Positions 36,552 through 48,012 of a DNA stretch of 64,000 nt are shown piece after piece (within the stretch, counting starts at the first letter, position 1; each line of letters begins with the position of its first letter). The position numbers and the translations under genes are program-made. Under the pieces are notes generated by a model that did not search any database, was not told the origin of the DNA, and saw only the letters and a list, made by a program, of their open reading frames with translations. Origin of the DNA: Haliotis asinina (taxonomy: Eukaryota; Mollusca; Gastropoda; Lepetellida; Haliotidae); NCBI RefSeq assembly GCF_037392515.1, contig NC_090283.1:17307001-17371000 (forward strand). The letters run 5' to 3'.

Positions 36552-37000
36552 TACTTAAGGTGTTTCCCATTATTTGAATAACGTGCTCCACCAAGTATTT
36601 GAATATATTTATCAAGATATCATGTGAGGAAAAGGGATGATTTGCATGGTGAAGTTATTCCATGTGTACATCCTTTCAATACTCTGGGTAATTTTCCTAT
36701 GCTCTTGGGGTGCTTCCCATTTACTGAACAACATTCTATAGCAAGTATTTGAATTTACTTACCAAGACAGCAAGGTAGGAAGATATTATGGGTGGAAAAA
36801 GGATACTCTGCATGGTGAAGTTTTTCTGTTCATGTATATGTATATCCATCAGTATCCTGGGTTATTTTCAAATGCTGTTCATGATTTTTCCATTATTTGG
36901 ACAACATGCTCTACCATATATTTGAATGTGTTTAGCAACATATCTGGGTGAAAAACGGATACTTTGCACGGCGATATGGTTCTGTGCACGTATTTAATGT
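36552..37000. repeat. ~150-190 bp tandem repeat, three units
   Basis: Each unit has a CCCATTATTTGAA-type start, ACATGCTCTACCA, a CAAGTATTTGAAT core, AAAAGGATACTTTGCA and TGGTGAAGTT. Units start near 36565, 36715 and 36888. Confidence 0.8.
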
Positions 37001-37305
37001 AATGCCATATTTTGCTGCAAGGTTAGTCCCAAGACAAGTCATGCTCTGTTTGATGGGACATTCCGGGCTTGAATTTCAGGGTGAACTCCAAACAACAGTG
37101 ACCTTCATTGACATGATGAATGGCTTCGTGCCATTAAAATCCCCAAATGAACATTTCAGTTAGGCTATATCTTTCGGTACGGGACTGGATGTTGTTTGTA
37201 TTCATATAAGCTTTGAATCTGTAGCTTATTCGCAATTATTTCGTCATAATGAATTTTCTCTGTGCAAACAGCATCGGAATTCCATTCAATTTACAATATG
37301 TGTTT

Positions 37306-37485
37306 ATCTGTTACGTTGATCTTAAGACATGTGTTTCCACCATATAATCAATGTAACAGAAAGATATCTGTTACGTTGATCTTAAGACATGTGTTTCCAC
37401 CATATAATCAATGTAACAGAAAGATATCTGTTACGTTGATCTTAAGACATGTGTTTCCACCATATAATCAATGTAACAGAAAGAT
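37306..37485. repeat. three perfect 60-bp tandem units, each a hairpin
   Basis: Three identical 60-bp units. Within each, CTGTTACGTTGAT and ATCAATGTAACAG pair as 13-bp inverted arms (one mismatch) around a 26-bp loop. Because 60 is divisible by 3 a frame stays open across it, but nothing else supports coding. Confidence 0.93.
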
Positions 37486-37489
37486 ATCT

Positions 37490-38105
37490 TTGTTGGACTT
37501 GTTACGAGAAGTACTGTTTGCACGGTGCAAACATCGAATCTGACAGTTGTGGTCACAGTTAGGGAAAAGTGAGGAAAAATAAATCAGATATTGATGAGAA
37601 CCGAAGGAAACGTAGATCCATTTTTCTTTTCCTCACTCACGTAATGGATAGTTGGTTTTACATCAATATTTACACAACCAATCAAACGCGTATACATCAT
37701 CGTAATTTTGCACTTCGCGATATGAATATAATGTTTTAAATAAAGAAAAATAATAATGTTAATTTTAATGTTTTAGTATTTCAAAACAATCATATTTCGG
37801 AACATTTATGTGAAGTTTTTCATTTGCAGCGAAAGAGTATTGCATTTATAGTATACACATGAAATTATGATATTCATCGAAATAATAAATAGAAAATCGA
37901 TATAAGTAACAGGTGATTGAGATGTGATTGGAGGTAAAATATTACATGATTTAAAAATAGTTATAAATAATGACAGGATTAAGAATTGTGATGATAGGTT
38001 TTGATAGGGTTTCTCACAGGTAGACGTACTAAGCATAGATAGAATACATTCCCTGCACTAGTGACGGGGTGCAGGGTCGGTACTTTGTGTCAAGAATTAT
38101 TTATC
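37490..38105. other. no feature seen
   Basis: AT-rich stretch without recognised signals. Confidence 0.45.
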
Positions 38106-38111
38106 TTCATG

Positions 38112-38310
38112 GGGCAAGGTGAAGTGACTCATAGATTTATTAAAGGGTACTAGCTGTGGAGAATGAACCCGGTCTTAAGAATTGCAAAGCGCTCGGGTGG
38201 CAGACTGGTGCGCTTGGCAAGGTGAGGTGACTCATAGCTTAGGTAAAGGGAATTGGCTGTAGAGAGGGAACCCGGTCTTAAGGAAAGCAAAGCACCAGTC
38301 TTGATGTTCT
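38112..38310. repeat. ~103-bp tandem duplication
   Basis: Two units: GGCAAGGTGAAGTGACTCAT to CAGACTGGTGCGCT, then GGCAAGGTGAGGTGACTCAT onward. Both contain GGGAACCCGGTCTTAAG-like text, vaguely tRNA-like. Confidence 0.75.
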
Positions 38311-38642
38311 GCCCACTAGGATCTTCACGGAAATTTTATGAAGGCACCAGTAATTTGTCTTAAGATTTAGATAATGGCCATAAAGTGGGTTGACCAACAA
38401 CACAGTGTTAATAAAACTATCAAACGAGGATCATCGTCTTGCGGTTGGTTGGGGAACTAACATAAAGTTCCACGGGCCCCTGGTTACTAACACTTTATCT
38501 CTCGCACGTCCCCTAATCGTCAGGACCGAAGTACAAGGGTATACTGTAGTCCATGTAGAGGCACACTATCCAAAGTGTGGGATACTGACAGGTAAACACC
38601 ATCAACCTGTCCAGTAACGGCGTTGTTCGAATCCCTTGGAAA

Positions 38643-38912
38643 TTTTAAAGATCCCTGAAAGTCCGGGGTAGAATAGGCCTTCAGCAACACATGCTTTCCA
38701 TAAAAGCCGATTATTCTTGTCGTAAGAGGCGACTAACGGGATCGGGTGGTGAAGCTAGCTGACTTGGTTGACACGTTATCGGTTCCCAATTGCATAGAGT
38801 GATGCTCATGCTGTTGACCACTGGATTGTCTGGTGCAGACTCGATTGTTTACAGACCGCCGCAATATAGATGCAATATTGCTGAGTGCGGCGTAAAACTA
38901 AACTCACTCACT
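38643..38912 (+). mobile_element. SINE-B copy, near full length
   Basis: AGTCCGGGGTAGAATAGGCC to AAACTAAACTCACTCACT. The flanks TTGGAAATTTTA and TTGAAAATTTAT may be an imperfect target duplication. Confidence 0.92.
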
Positions 38913-39009
38913 TGAAAATTTATAGAGGGACACGCGCTGTTTATTCAAACCATAATACCACAAAATAATACACCTAATCCCATGGGTAATACTACGTTTC
39001 CATTAATTA

Positions 39010-39510
39010 CATCCTCGATATCTCCTGGGTATATGTTCCGATAAGTCTTCACTATACTCCACTATGCATCTAAGGCTCATCCTGACGAATCTATTACCTC
39101 CCTTGGCTGGCTCTATATCCAATCGGGTGTCTACACTCGGAAGTTGATCGAACCAATCACAACTCGCTTTCGCTTATTAAATTATGTAACCGATTAAACT
39201 TGGCAACACAAACCATGATTCTCTGAGAGAGGTATGAGTTCTTGTACATATTTTTTAAAGTTTCGGACCTGTCAATTTGTCTGTAAGATTTCCCCCAAAT
39301 CTGTCCGAGTCGCTCTGCAAACAAACCTTCGCAGCTGCGACCGCTATCTTTGTTAACACTGGCAAGTTCAGTTGTAACGGCGGCATAGCTGATTGGCTAG
39401 TGTGAGCATGCGGAGCCAGCAAAGGGAGGTATTAATATTACCAGACCCGTAGACCCATCCAGGTTATCGGGCGACTTATCGGAACGTACACCCTGGAGGT
39501 ATCGACGATG
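39010..39510 (-). mobile_element. MITE-1 copy 2
   Basis: Starts CATCCTCGATATCTCCTGGG and ends CTGGAGGTATCGACGATG, with TIRs of about 90 bp. The internal body is in the opposite orientation to copies 1 and 3 (CTTCGCAGCTGCGACC lies right of centre). The 9-bp flanks CATTAATTA and GAATAATTG match at only 6 of 9 positions. Confidence 0.88.
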
Positions 39511-40125
39511 GAATAATTGGGACTGTATCACAATTATCGGTAATCGGTCCAACATGTGTTACTTTGCATGATTAATAATAGAGAGCTTTCCGTGATAGGA
39601 AATGTTCTTGTCGATTAACGGTAAAATTGGCCTATCCCTCAAAGCTTTCCACGGAGGAAACATTGATGGTTCTTGTCACACTTAGAACTAAGGAAATCTT
39701 GTGTTTCGGACACCGAATTTCATTCATTAATTCACATTACGGCTAACCGACAATTCCTCGGCGCAAACATTTCCCAAATTTCTGTCAATTAATTTTTACC
39801 GTTAGGATTTCTACCATATATTCGTTGTGATAAAAAAATGCTACTATGATATCATGTTGGTGGGTCTTGGCAGTAATGTTTGGACAGGTGCTTTCCGAAT
39901 GAATATGAGTACTTACAGCCGTCAGCTATATTTCACTGTTTTGAAATAGTCAATTGCAAGTTATCCAGAAAACCAGTGCTTGATATCCGAGCAGCTTCTA
40001 GCAACAAGGTACTAGTCTTATCGGGGTCTTCTATTCACTATTCACCTATTCACTATAGACCTATTCACTTGTGCTGTCCACTGATGGCTTTCGTCACATG
40101 CTTAGACTACTCGCTTAACCCGTGG

Positions 40126-40342
40126 GGATCCGCATTAGAACTAATCTTCAGTAACCCATGCTTGTCGCAAAAAGCGACTAACGGGATCGGGTGTGCGGGC
40201 TCGTTGACTTGAGTGACACATGTCATCGTATCCAAACTGCGTAGACGATGCTCATGCTGTTGACAGCTGGAGTATCTGGTTCAGACCGTAGCCGTGTAGC
40301 TGGAATATTGCTGAGTGTGGCATAAAACCTAGCTCACTCTCT
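40126..40342 (+). mobile_element. SINE-B copy
   Basis: ATCTTCAGTAACCCATGC, GCGACTAACGGGATCGGGTG, CACATGTCATCGTATCCAAA and ATATTGCTGAGTGTGGCATA. Confidence 0.9.
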
Positions 40343-40485
40343 CATAGTGTAGATGAGTCCGATGGAGGATATATGACCTTTTTTTCACCTTGATCATAAT
40401 GAGGATACATAGTGTGTCTTAAGCATTTTATGAAAATTGTTTCATGAGTATGTGCTGCTGAATCTCCTTTGTCTTGAACACCAGG

Positions 40486-40869
40486 TATAATAATTTATAT
40501 TGCGCCAAACTCCGCTCACGAGGTGAGTGCTCATAGCGCTATCAGTCAAAGCAGGCATATTATTACCCCTTATAACCCAAGCTGCCTGTTAGGCGCTAGA
40601 AGGTTATACTCACATGACTTATGCCACCGGGTACCAATTTTCTGCTGGGTGAACAGAAGCAATTTTGAACAAACTCATTTGTCTAAGGTGAGACCACATG
40701 TCTCATTCGCTTCGCTGTAGGGCAGGACTGAAATCGCAGAAACTCTGAGGGGTTAAACTGCCGGTCACCCATCCGAGCACTGTCCACTCCCATCGCTGCT
40801 TAACTTCACCGGATTGTGATCTGAGCTTTATGCACAGGACCACACGCCACCACTATGGTCAAGGTTACT
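40486..40869 (-). mobile_element. 5S rRNA-derived SINE (SINE3-like)
   Basis: Read on the minus strand, the 5' part resembles 5S rRNA: GACCATAGTGG, then GTGAAGTTAAGCAGCGATGG, then GCTCGGATGGGTGACCGGC, in the order and spacing of the 5S gene with its internal promoter. A ~270-bp non-5S body follows, ending in GGCGCAATATAAATTATTA. A real 5S gene would be ~120 bp, not have this body, and match better. Confidence 0.83.
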
Positions 40870-40914
40870 CGCCACTGGTATGGGATTAAAACAAATTCAG
40901 AATTATTTTGAAAA

Positions 40915-41045
40915 GGGGCAGTGGGGTAGCCTGGTGGTTAAAGCGTCCACTCGTCATGTCAAAGAGTGCGGGTTCGATTCCCCACATGAGTGTGTGATAT
41001 TGCTGGAACATTACTAAAGCGGCGTAAAACCATATTCGTTCACTG
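40915..41045 (+). mobile_element. SINE-A copy, internal deletion
   Basis: GGTAGCCTGGTGGTTAAAGC (box A region), GGGTTCGATTCCCCACATGA (box B), then a jump to GATATTGCTGGAACATTAC and GCGGCGTAAAACC. Confidence 0.92.
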
Positions 41046-41869
41046 ACATAAAAACACAAAATTAGGACACAATTATCTTGTGACAGAGAGACTAGTGCAA
41101 ATATATCCAAATCATTTATTTCTCAGTTTAAACTTCACACGAAGTGTAATTTTTTATCAAGCAAAATGGTTACGAAATTTCAAAGTAAAAAAGACATTTG
41201 GCATCTGAGAATAATAGAATCAAACTAGCCTTGTCAGGTTCATAACACGACCATTTTGTCGCTGTGTGATGATGGAGAAATGCAAATTCGATTTTTCCGC
41301 TGACTCGTAATGTAATCAGCCGCGTTGACTTCTGGGATATCTGTTGATGACGGCTTTGATGCCATGGTAACCACCGAATGCTCCATCCGTTACATAACGT
41401 CTGTGACAAGTGGCACATGTGAATATGCTGTCATATGAAGTGACATTATGACTAATATAGAAAATGTGAACCAGTTTTTCGTAGTGTGATTCGGTTTATC
41501 ACAACCTGCCATAGTTAAGCAAGAGTACAGTGTCCATGGCACCCATACGTGTTTAATCAAGAAGTGGGAATAATGAAAACACCTTTGGCAAATTATGTTT
41601 GTCACCTGTCACGTGGGAAATCTGTTGCAAAACGCCACGAAAATGTTGCAATCTTTGGTTCCCGAAGTAAAGGTAAATAAACTTATCTCAAACTTTCATG
41701 TTTCGACAAATTAATTAACACAGAATTGACACACGATTCTTAAATTATGAACTTTTGTTGAAACTATTGGTAATTACACAAAATCGGTTGATATGCCTTC
41801 ATTTGGACGTCATGAGCCAGCCCTGTGTTCACAGATGTTTCTGATTCTAAACATCTCTTAGGGACGTTT

Positions 41870-41998
41870 GATGACATTTCATCGTATCCCAACTGACGCT
41901 CATGCTGTTGATCAGTGGGTTGTCTGGCTAGGTCCCGACTCCATTTCTTACAGATCGCCGATATGTAGTTTGAATATTGTTGAGTGCGGCGTTAAACA
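41870..41998 (+). mobile_element. SINE-B copy, 3' half
   Basis: CATCGTATCCCAACTGACGC, GCTGTTGATCAGTGGGTTGT and GTTGAGTGCGGCGTTAAAC. It ends directly in the AAGC/AAAC microsatellite. Confidence 0.87.
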
Positions 41999-42003
41999 AA
42001 GAA

Positions 42004-42043
<40 letters not shown>

Positions 42044-42077
42044 ACAAACAAACAAACAAACAAACAAACAAACAAAC
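41999..42077. repeat. (AAGC)n(AAAC)n microsatellite
   Basis: About ten AAGC followed by about nine AAAC units, grown from the SINE-B 3' end. Confidence 0.96.
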
Positions 42078-42514
42078 GGATAGTGAAACATTAGCACCAC
42101 AACAAATAAACTATCAGCAGAGACATTATCGGTTAGTGCCTATGTGAATTCACAAATGACATTCCGTGTTCGCCAGCACAAAATTCCCTTGTACATGAGT
42201 GTGAAACAACAAGCAAATAAGAAGATGCTATGAAGAACAAGCTTGGATGTCGTGGTGGAAGTATAAATTTAAAGGCATTAAGCTCAACATTTAAGCAGGT
42301 TTAGTTCACCCTGGTATATCTGAGAACGTCTAAACATAAAGCGTTTATCGCCAGATTGGTCAATCTAGAGACCAGTATTGAGAAGGCGTATTACATGAAT
42401 CGCCTCGTAAAGACTCTAGGACGGAATTATCCTCTGTATCACGTGCTGGCTGTCATGTTTATTGACCTGACTGATAGCATTTCAGCGTGCTCCACGCGCT
42501 TTGGATTAGTGTTC
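42078..42514. other. possible low-copy-repeat scrap
   Basis: 42085-42180 loosely matches the 30490-30610/35280-35400 part of the low-copy repeat (GACATTATCGGTTAGTGCC, ATTCCGTGTTCGCC). Rest unrecognised. Confidence 0.4.
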
Positions 42515-42612
42515 ATAGTATCAACGGCTACTTTGTTAGAACCAGACTCAGAACGTTGTCAGCTGCCGTCGTGCATCTGGGACGTTGATGAGTGCAGTGT
42601 TGAATTCAAAAT
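42515..42612 (+). mobile_element. SINE-B, ancient 3' fragment
   Basis: TTAGAACCAGACTCAG, CAGCTGCCGTCGTGCATCTG and GATGAGTGCAGTGTTGAATT align with the SINE-B 3' half. Confidence 0.6.
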
Positions 42613-45600
42613 GCCACATATTTACGACAGTATTTTGTCCTGTGTTATATCTATCGGGGCATATGCACTCACTTTAGCTTATTATCCATACAGTAAAAGA
42701 CGTATTATCCCTTAAGACTTTCCTGAAATGGATAAATGAAACTTCGAATTGCTCCATACATCGAACACTGTCGCACGCACTGTTGTTGGTGTTTACCGAT
42801 CTTGTTTCACTCAGAAACTGTGAGTATGATATTCGTAAAGAGCACCCAGGGGACGTAACTCTATGGGAGTCGTTTGAAATTATGCTCGGAGGGTAGAGGG
42901 AGCAAGAGACGTTATAATGCAATGTCGCACTGATTCGTGTGAACTTTTGATTTGATACTATAATCTAAAGTAGGTAATTGTTTTTGGAATAAGTAATGTT
43001 TAACTTTCATGAGGGCTGATAATGTAATTTATTGTCATGTTTGAGTTAGGGGTTTACATATTCACCTTAAGTCTTATTGTGTATCTGTATGTTTCTAAGT
43101 TTGATCAAGCTTGTGTTATTCAAAGCTTATGATATTCTCTCCTTTGTCGACAGATATTTTAAAGTGAATACCTTTTTACTACTATATAGCTGTATCCTTG
43201 TTGTCATGGAAACTTTGACCACTTCCCCCTGAACCTGACATTCGAAGAAAACAATTAATGATTATTTAAACACGAATTTTAGTGATGCTCAACACACATG
43301 CATATAGCCAGGCCTTTCCAAACAAACGGAGACATATATGGCCATTTTACCAATTCCGTGCCTAGTCGTTCCCCCTGTAAGAAAATAGCTGGGAGACCAC
43401 AAACACTATCATGAGAACTCGTTCTTTCATATTTCAACACAGATTTCATGTGTAAAGATCATCATTACAACAGATAAAAGAAACACACTTTCAGTAATGA
43501 TGCATTATTAAACAACACCCGAGGCTCCCAGAATTTAAATATTTACAATCTGTTTTTGCCTGAATGTTGTAGAACTTTCTGTATCCCATGATTGGGCATA
43601 ACTGTATAAACCATTTCACGAAAGCTACTGAGGCCATTTAACACCTTCAATGAAGTTCAACAAACTCTCAAGTGTGCCACCTATGGGATTCACCTAATTA
43701 AGCCCTTTGCTCGTCGTGACCGTCAATGCGGAGCCTACAAACTAATGACATACGATATGCTAAATTATTCGATTACAAAATTGCATACCCTGAAGCATCA
43801 TAGAACTGGAATAAGCAACCCTCTTTGCACCAACTTCCTATGCAAATCTGATTTAACGGAGAGCCCATGACGGTTTCAAATCACGTTCAAGAGCACCAAT
43901 AGTAGTAACTGCAAATAAAACGGATGTGTAGCTTAGTTGGATTCCCGAAGGCTGGAATTCCCCTTGGGAAACCATTTGACTCGTTGAGACAATAAAACAA
44001 GTGAATAGTGAGGATTTAAACTTCGGCTGCTTTTTATTCAACCTTCCTCTAATTGCCAGGGTTAAATGGTTTTGTTGTTTGACAGTTGTTTTTGGAACTG
44101 TTGCCATTCAGTGAAATGAGTGTCCGTTAGCTGTTCTTTACAATCCTTCAATCTTGTTCCTGGGGTGAAGTATTGCCAATAATTAACCCAGTACGGGAGC
44201 CTGATGGAGCAATTTGCCATTTAGCTGAACAGTGAGTGACACAGGAGATTCAGTGCAAGGCCCAAGTCGTTGACAAAGGAAGACATGGAGTTATTGCCCT
44301 TCTTTGAATACTCATTGCTTCTAGTCCACGTTTAATCAAGTCTTTCTTTACAAAAAGTGAGTGGAATCTGTCGGTTGCCGCGTGTGTTCCCTACGGGTGA
44401 ATGCTGAAGTAATTGAGGGCTGAAACATATCCTGTACTCGACACAGACTCATTTACTTTGATTGCGATCAGTTTTACCAAATATATCAGTGCCAACCTTG
44501 CAGTGCTGATTAATAGGTAAGGTGTGACACGCATCGGGTGTTCTAACAAACATTATTCGCCAGGGCGAAGTAATCAAGTCACGCAAATTTGAAGGTATTG
44601 ATAGTTGTAGAAGTAACTATTGTCTCGAATCAGATTACTAATTTGGGCATCGGCAATAATTTGATAACTATGTTCAAAGTAAATACGCTGATTATTTAAC
44701 CAAATAAATTGCTAGTACTACAGAACATATTGGTATGATATTTTGATTAAGGTGAACATAATCCTCCTCCCAAAAAGCACAAACAAAAGAGAATCAAAAA
44801 AAAAAAAAAAGGAAGGACGCACCAAACACAGTAAAAAGGCCCACACAAAACGGTACACCTGTTTTCAGCTTAAAGGCAGTATCATACAATGTAATTATCC
44901 AGGGCAATGACTTTTTGAAATCAAAGTATATATATGTTGTTATATATCTATATGTGATATTGTATGAACAGCAGAATACGATATCTGTATTCACAAAAGT
45001 AAAATAACCGGTTTGTCTTCTGTAAGGGGTTTGATCAGTAATAACCTAATGTATTTTAAATTTAATTTAAACTTGCTTTACATTACCATTCTGTTTGATA
45101 CCGTTTCCATGTTGTTTTGTCAACCACTTTTCAAGTGTATGCTGTTCGTATGCTGTTTAAAGACGAAGTCGCATTACGCGATTATGGTTTATTCAAGATA
45201 TGGTCACCCTTTCACTCATTTAATCAATCAATACATTTGAAAACGAAATAGCTGAAGGAAGCATGGTATAATTTTAATCACACTAGATAGCTTCACTTCA
45301 ATAGTATTAGCGTTCTGTGGTGTCCCGCAGAGATGTACTCGTTTACAAGTGTGTCCTCTTACTATTTTCCAATAACAAATGTTAAGCAGTGATGACTTTA
45401 TATGATGTAAAGAGACACGCAAGTCTGGGACCGAATGTAAAGACGTTTTTATTTACAACAGGTTTTAACCACATGTGGTATGCACATTATGCTGAGTTTC
45501 CCTCATCGTGTAATAATTAGTTTATTTGCACAAATACTGAAAGATATATGCCAACGAAACTGGCTTGAAAAGATGTGTTTCTTCGAAAAGCGATTTCTAT

Positions 45601-46497
45601 TCATCTTCTAAACCATCCGGGTTTTTTTCAGAGCATAATCTATCAGGTGTCACGATAAAATTATTCAATTACATCATCACATGATTTTTGGATTGAAAAA
45701 GGTAGATTTATGAAGACAAATGGCGAATATAGGCTATGTAAATCATATAAATGTCTTAGAAAATGGATAGTTATTATTTTTCACTTGTAGTTCAGTTATT
45801 AGACTACGCTGAATACACCTTAATAATTTTTTTATTGTTTTCATCCATCAGTAAACAGAGTTTTATTCCGTATTAAATTGCAACAATCACTATGTGATTA
45901 AGAATGTTGCTGTGTTTATATAGTATGCCATGAAACACAGGAAAGAATCGTCTGGGCGCCATAATTGTATGCAAACACAATATCAGTGTCGTATATAAAA
46001 CTATTGAATTTCTATATTGTACTATTATATGTTGTACTATAGGCCTGTGGCTGTTTCGTATTGAATTAGGATTGATTGAAGTATTGTGAACATCTAACTT
46101 GTAGCTGTGTTTTATTCAGGGCGCACATCAGGGGCGTGGGATATCCTCTTTAGAAAATTTATTTCCCAAAGACCTGATCGAAATCCTTTGTTCTTTCCTG
46201 GGTGAAATCTGGGATGAGAGTTATTCCTAGATGAAAATAATTGTAGCCGTTGGGATAATAAATGGAAAAGGTACTAAGTGTACGAACTTTATTCTCACTG
46301 AGTTATGATCTGTTCATGAGTGTCATAAACAAGATGCACTGGAGAAGACAATGGAGTTGTTTTCACGTTTTACGTCACACTGAGAGAGGGCTACTGATGC
46401 TACTGCCTCTACTATATCATTACAATGCATGATTCTCACGCTCATTCTCTACCCGCTGTACACTGTGTGAAGCCCATGTCCTGTCCCATGATTTTCT
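42613..46497. other. 3.9 kb without recognised features
   Basis: No SINE, MITE or coding exon recognised; the longest quiet part of the intron. Short A homopolymer at 44796-44810 and TA-rich text near 44925-44955. Candidate location for missed short exons or enhancers. Confidence 0.45.
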
Positions 46498-46801
46498 CGG
46501 TCCTGGGTAGAATAGGCATTCACCAACCGATAGTTGCCGTGAAAGGCGACTATGCTTGTCGTAGGAGGCGACTAACCGGATCGGGTGGTCAGGCTCGCTT
46601 TCTTGGTTGACACATGTCATCTGTTTCCAATTGCGCAGATCGATGCTCATGTTGTTGATCACTGGATTGTCTGGTCTCGATTATATACAGACCACCGCCA
46701 TATAGTTGGAATATTGCTGATTGCGGCGTCAAAACTAAACTCACGTGACTTTCCTGGAATACGGCAACAAGCGGCGTAAACCTAAACTCACTCACTCACT
46801 C
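46498..46801 (+). mobile_element. SINE-B, full length with doubled tail
   Basis: TCCTGGGTAGAATAGGCATT to TGCGGCGTCAAAACTAAACT, then a second tail-like segment (TGGAATACGGCAACAAGCGG, AAACTCACTCACTCACTC). The second tail looks like a remnant of another SINE. Confidence 0.92.
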
Positions 46802-46947
46802 AACTGTTACACTGGTTTTGTAACTGAGATCACGTTCGCCGTGCGAGCATTTGTTTTTGTACAACGAACACTTCTTTCACTACTGAGCTAGGTTTTTTAA
46901 GTCATTTTATGATTTTTTGACTTAAATACAGTCACATATATATAGAC

Positions 46948-47449
46948 CATCCTCGATATTTCCAGGGTATACGTTCCGATAAGTCTCGACTATACCATGG
47001 ATGCATCTACGGCTCGGTCCGGAAATTTTATTACCTCCCGCATCCTCACAATCAGCCAATCAGCTAGGCCCCCGTTACAACTGAACTTGCCAGTCTCAAT
47101 AAATATAGCGGTTGTAGCTGCGAAGGTTTACTCGCAGTGCGACTCAAATTTAAGAGAAATCATACATGCACATTGATAGGTCCGAAAATTTAAAAAATAT
47201 ATGTATACAAGAACTCCCTCTGCCTCTTTCAGAGAACCTCTGCACAGTTTGTTTTGCCAAGTTTAATCGGTTAGATAATTTAAAAAGCGAAAGTGTGTTG
47301 TGATTGGCTCGCTCAACGTCCCGCCGTATACACCTGATTGGATAAAAAGTCAGCCAGGGGAGGTAATAAATTTATCGGGCTTAGCCGTAGATGCATCCAG
47401 GGTATAGTGGAGACTTATCGGAACGTATACGCTGGAGATATCGGGGATG
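46948..47449 (+). mobile_element. MITE-1 copy 3, intact
   Basis: Best copy, 502 bp. Ends CATCCTCGATATTTCCAGGG and CGCTGGAGATATCGGGGATG. The inverted repeats of about 90 bp run in to TTATTACCTCC and GGAGGTAATAA. No open frame long enough for a transposase. Confidence 0.92.
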
Positions 47450-47789
47450 AAATACATACTAGACATTTGTATAGCGAAGATATCTAGTTCGCCAGTTCAA
47501 CTGCTGAATGGCGCTTTGTTCTCCCCCGATTATTGGATCACATTGTATTTTAATACAACTCTGGCAGCCTACTATGCGCACCGAGTTAATGTGGCTTACC
47601 CATTCTTACGAGGTACTCAGTTAACAGACTGGGAGACATCGTCACGGTACTGTGTCCATGTTTACTACACGTTGCTGTACCCGCAACTAGGTGTTCGCGC
47701 GTATTCGTGTGGCCACCATCTGGCCATCTACCAACGGATTCGCGTGTTCTTTTAAGTGCACAGGTTTGTGTATAGCACACTAGGGGTTG

Positions 47790-47935
47790 TGATAACACCG
47801 AAAGAGTCTGCACACAAAGTTGACTTCAAGTTGTTTTACACCCAGTCACAGGTGGGCTCGATACCGGCATCTCAGGTCGCTGGATTACTAGTCTGGCACC
47901 TTAGATAGCCCGTCCACCGCGCCCCACAGTACATA
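47790..47935 (-). mobile_element. tRNA-like SINE, third family
   Basis: On the minus strand, GGGCTATCTAAGGTGCCAGA resembles box A and GGTATCGAGCCCACCTG resembles box B. CTGGGTGTAAAACAACTTG follows. It does not match SINE-A. A decayed tRNA gene is the alternative. Confidence 0.55.
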
Positions 47936-48012
47936 CTTGACCTCAAGCATCTATCCCCCTGTGGCAGGAACTGAAGAGTATGAGTTGGCCAGTTAATCGT
48001 AAATGTAGAGCT

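Larger units (their letters stand above)
39580..41650 (-). repeat. low-copy repeat, inverted copy 3
   Basis: 39580-39740 is the reverse complement of about 30570-30730 (GAAACATTGATGGTTCTTG, CTATCCCTCAAAGCTTTCC). 41190-41650 is the reverse complement of about 28750-29160 (CCTTGTCAGGTTCATAAC, TTGACTTCTGGGATATC). Order and spacing are collinear. Three SINE insertions lie between. Confidence 0.75.

Noticed and set aside
37262..37543. 93-codon frame with three identical 20-residue repeats, at first sight a second peptide precursor
   Set aside because: No basic cleavage sites of the usual kind between repeats, no signal peptide; the repeat is a hairpin-forming 60-bp DNA unit.
40740..40869. Functional 5S rRNA gene
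   Set aside because: The 5S-like part is too diverged and is fused to a SINE body.
42356..42715. 119-codon frame
   Set aside because: Its second half is a decayed SINE-B.
47447..47755. 102-codon frame after MITE-1 copy 3
   Set aside because: Begins in the MITE end, no recognisable domain, no splice or promoter support.
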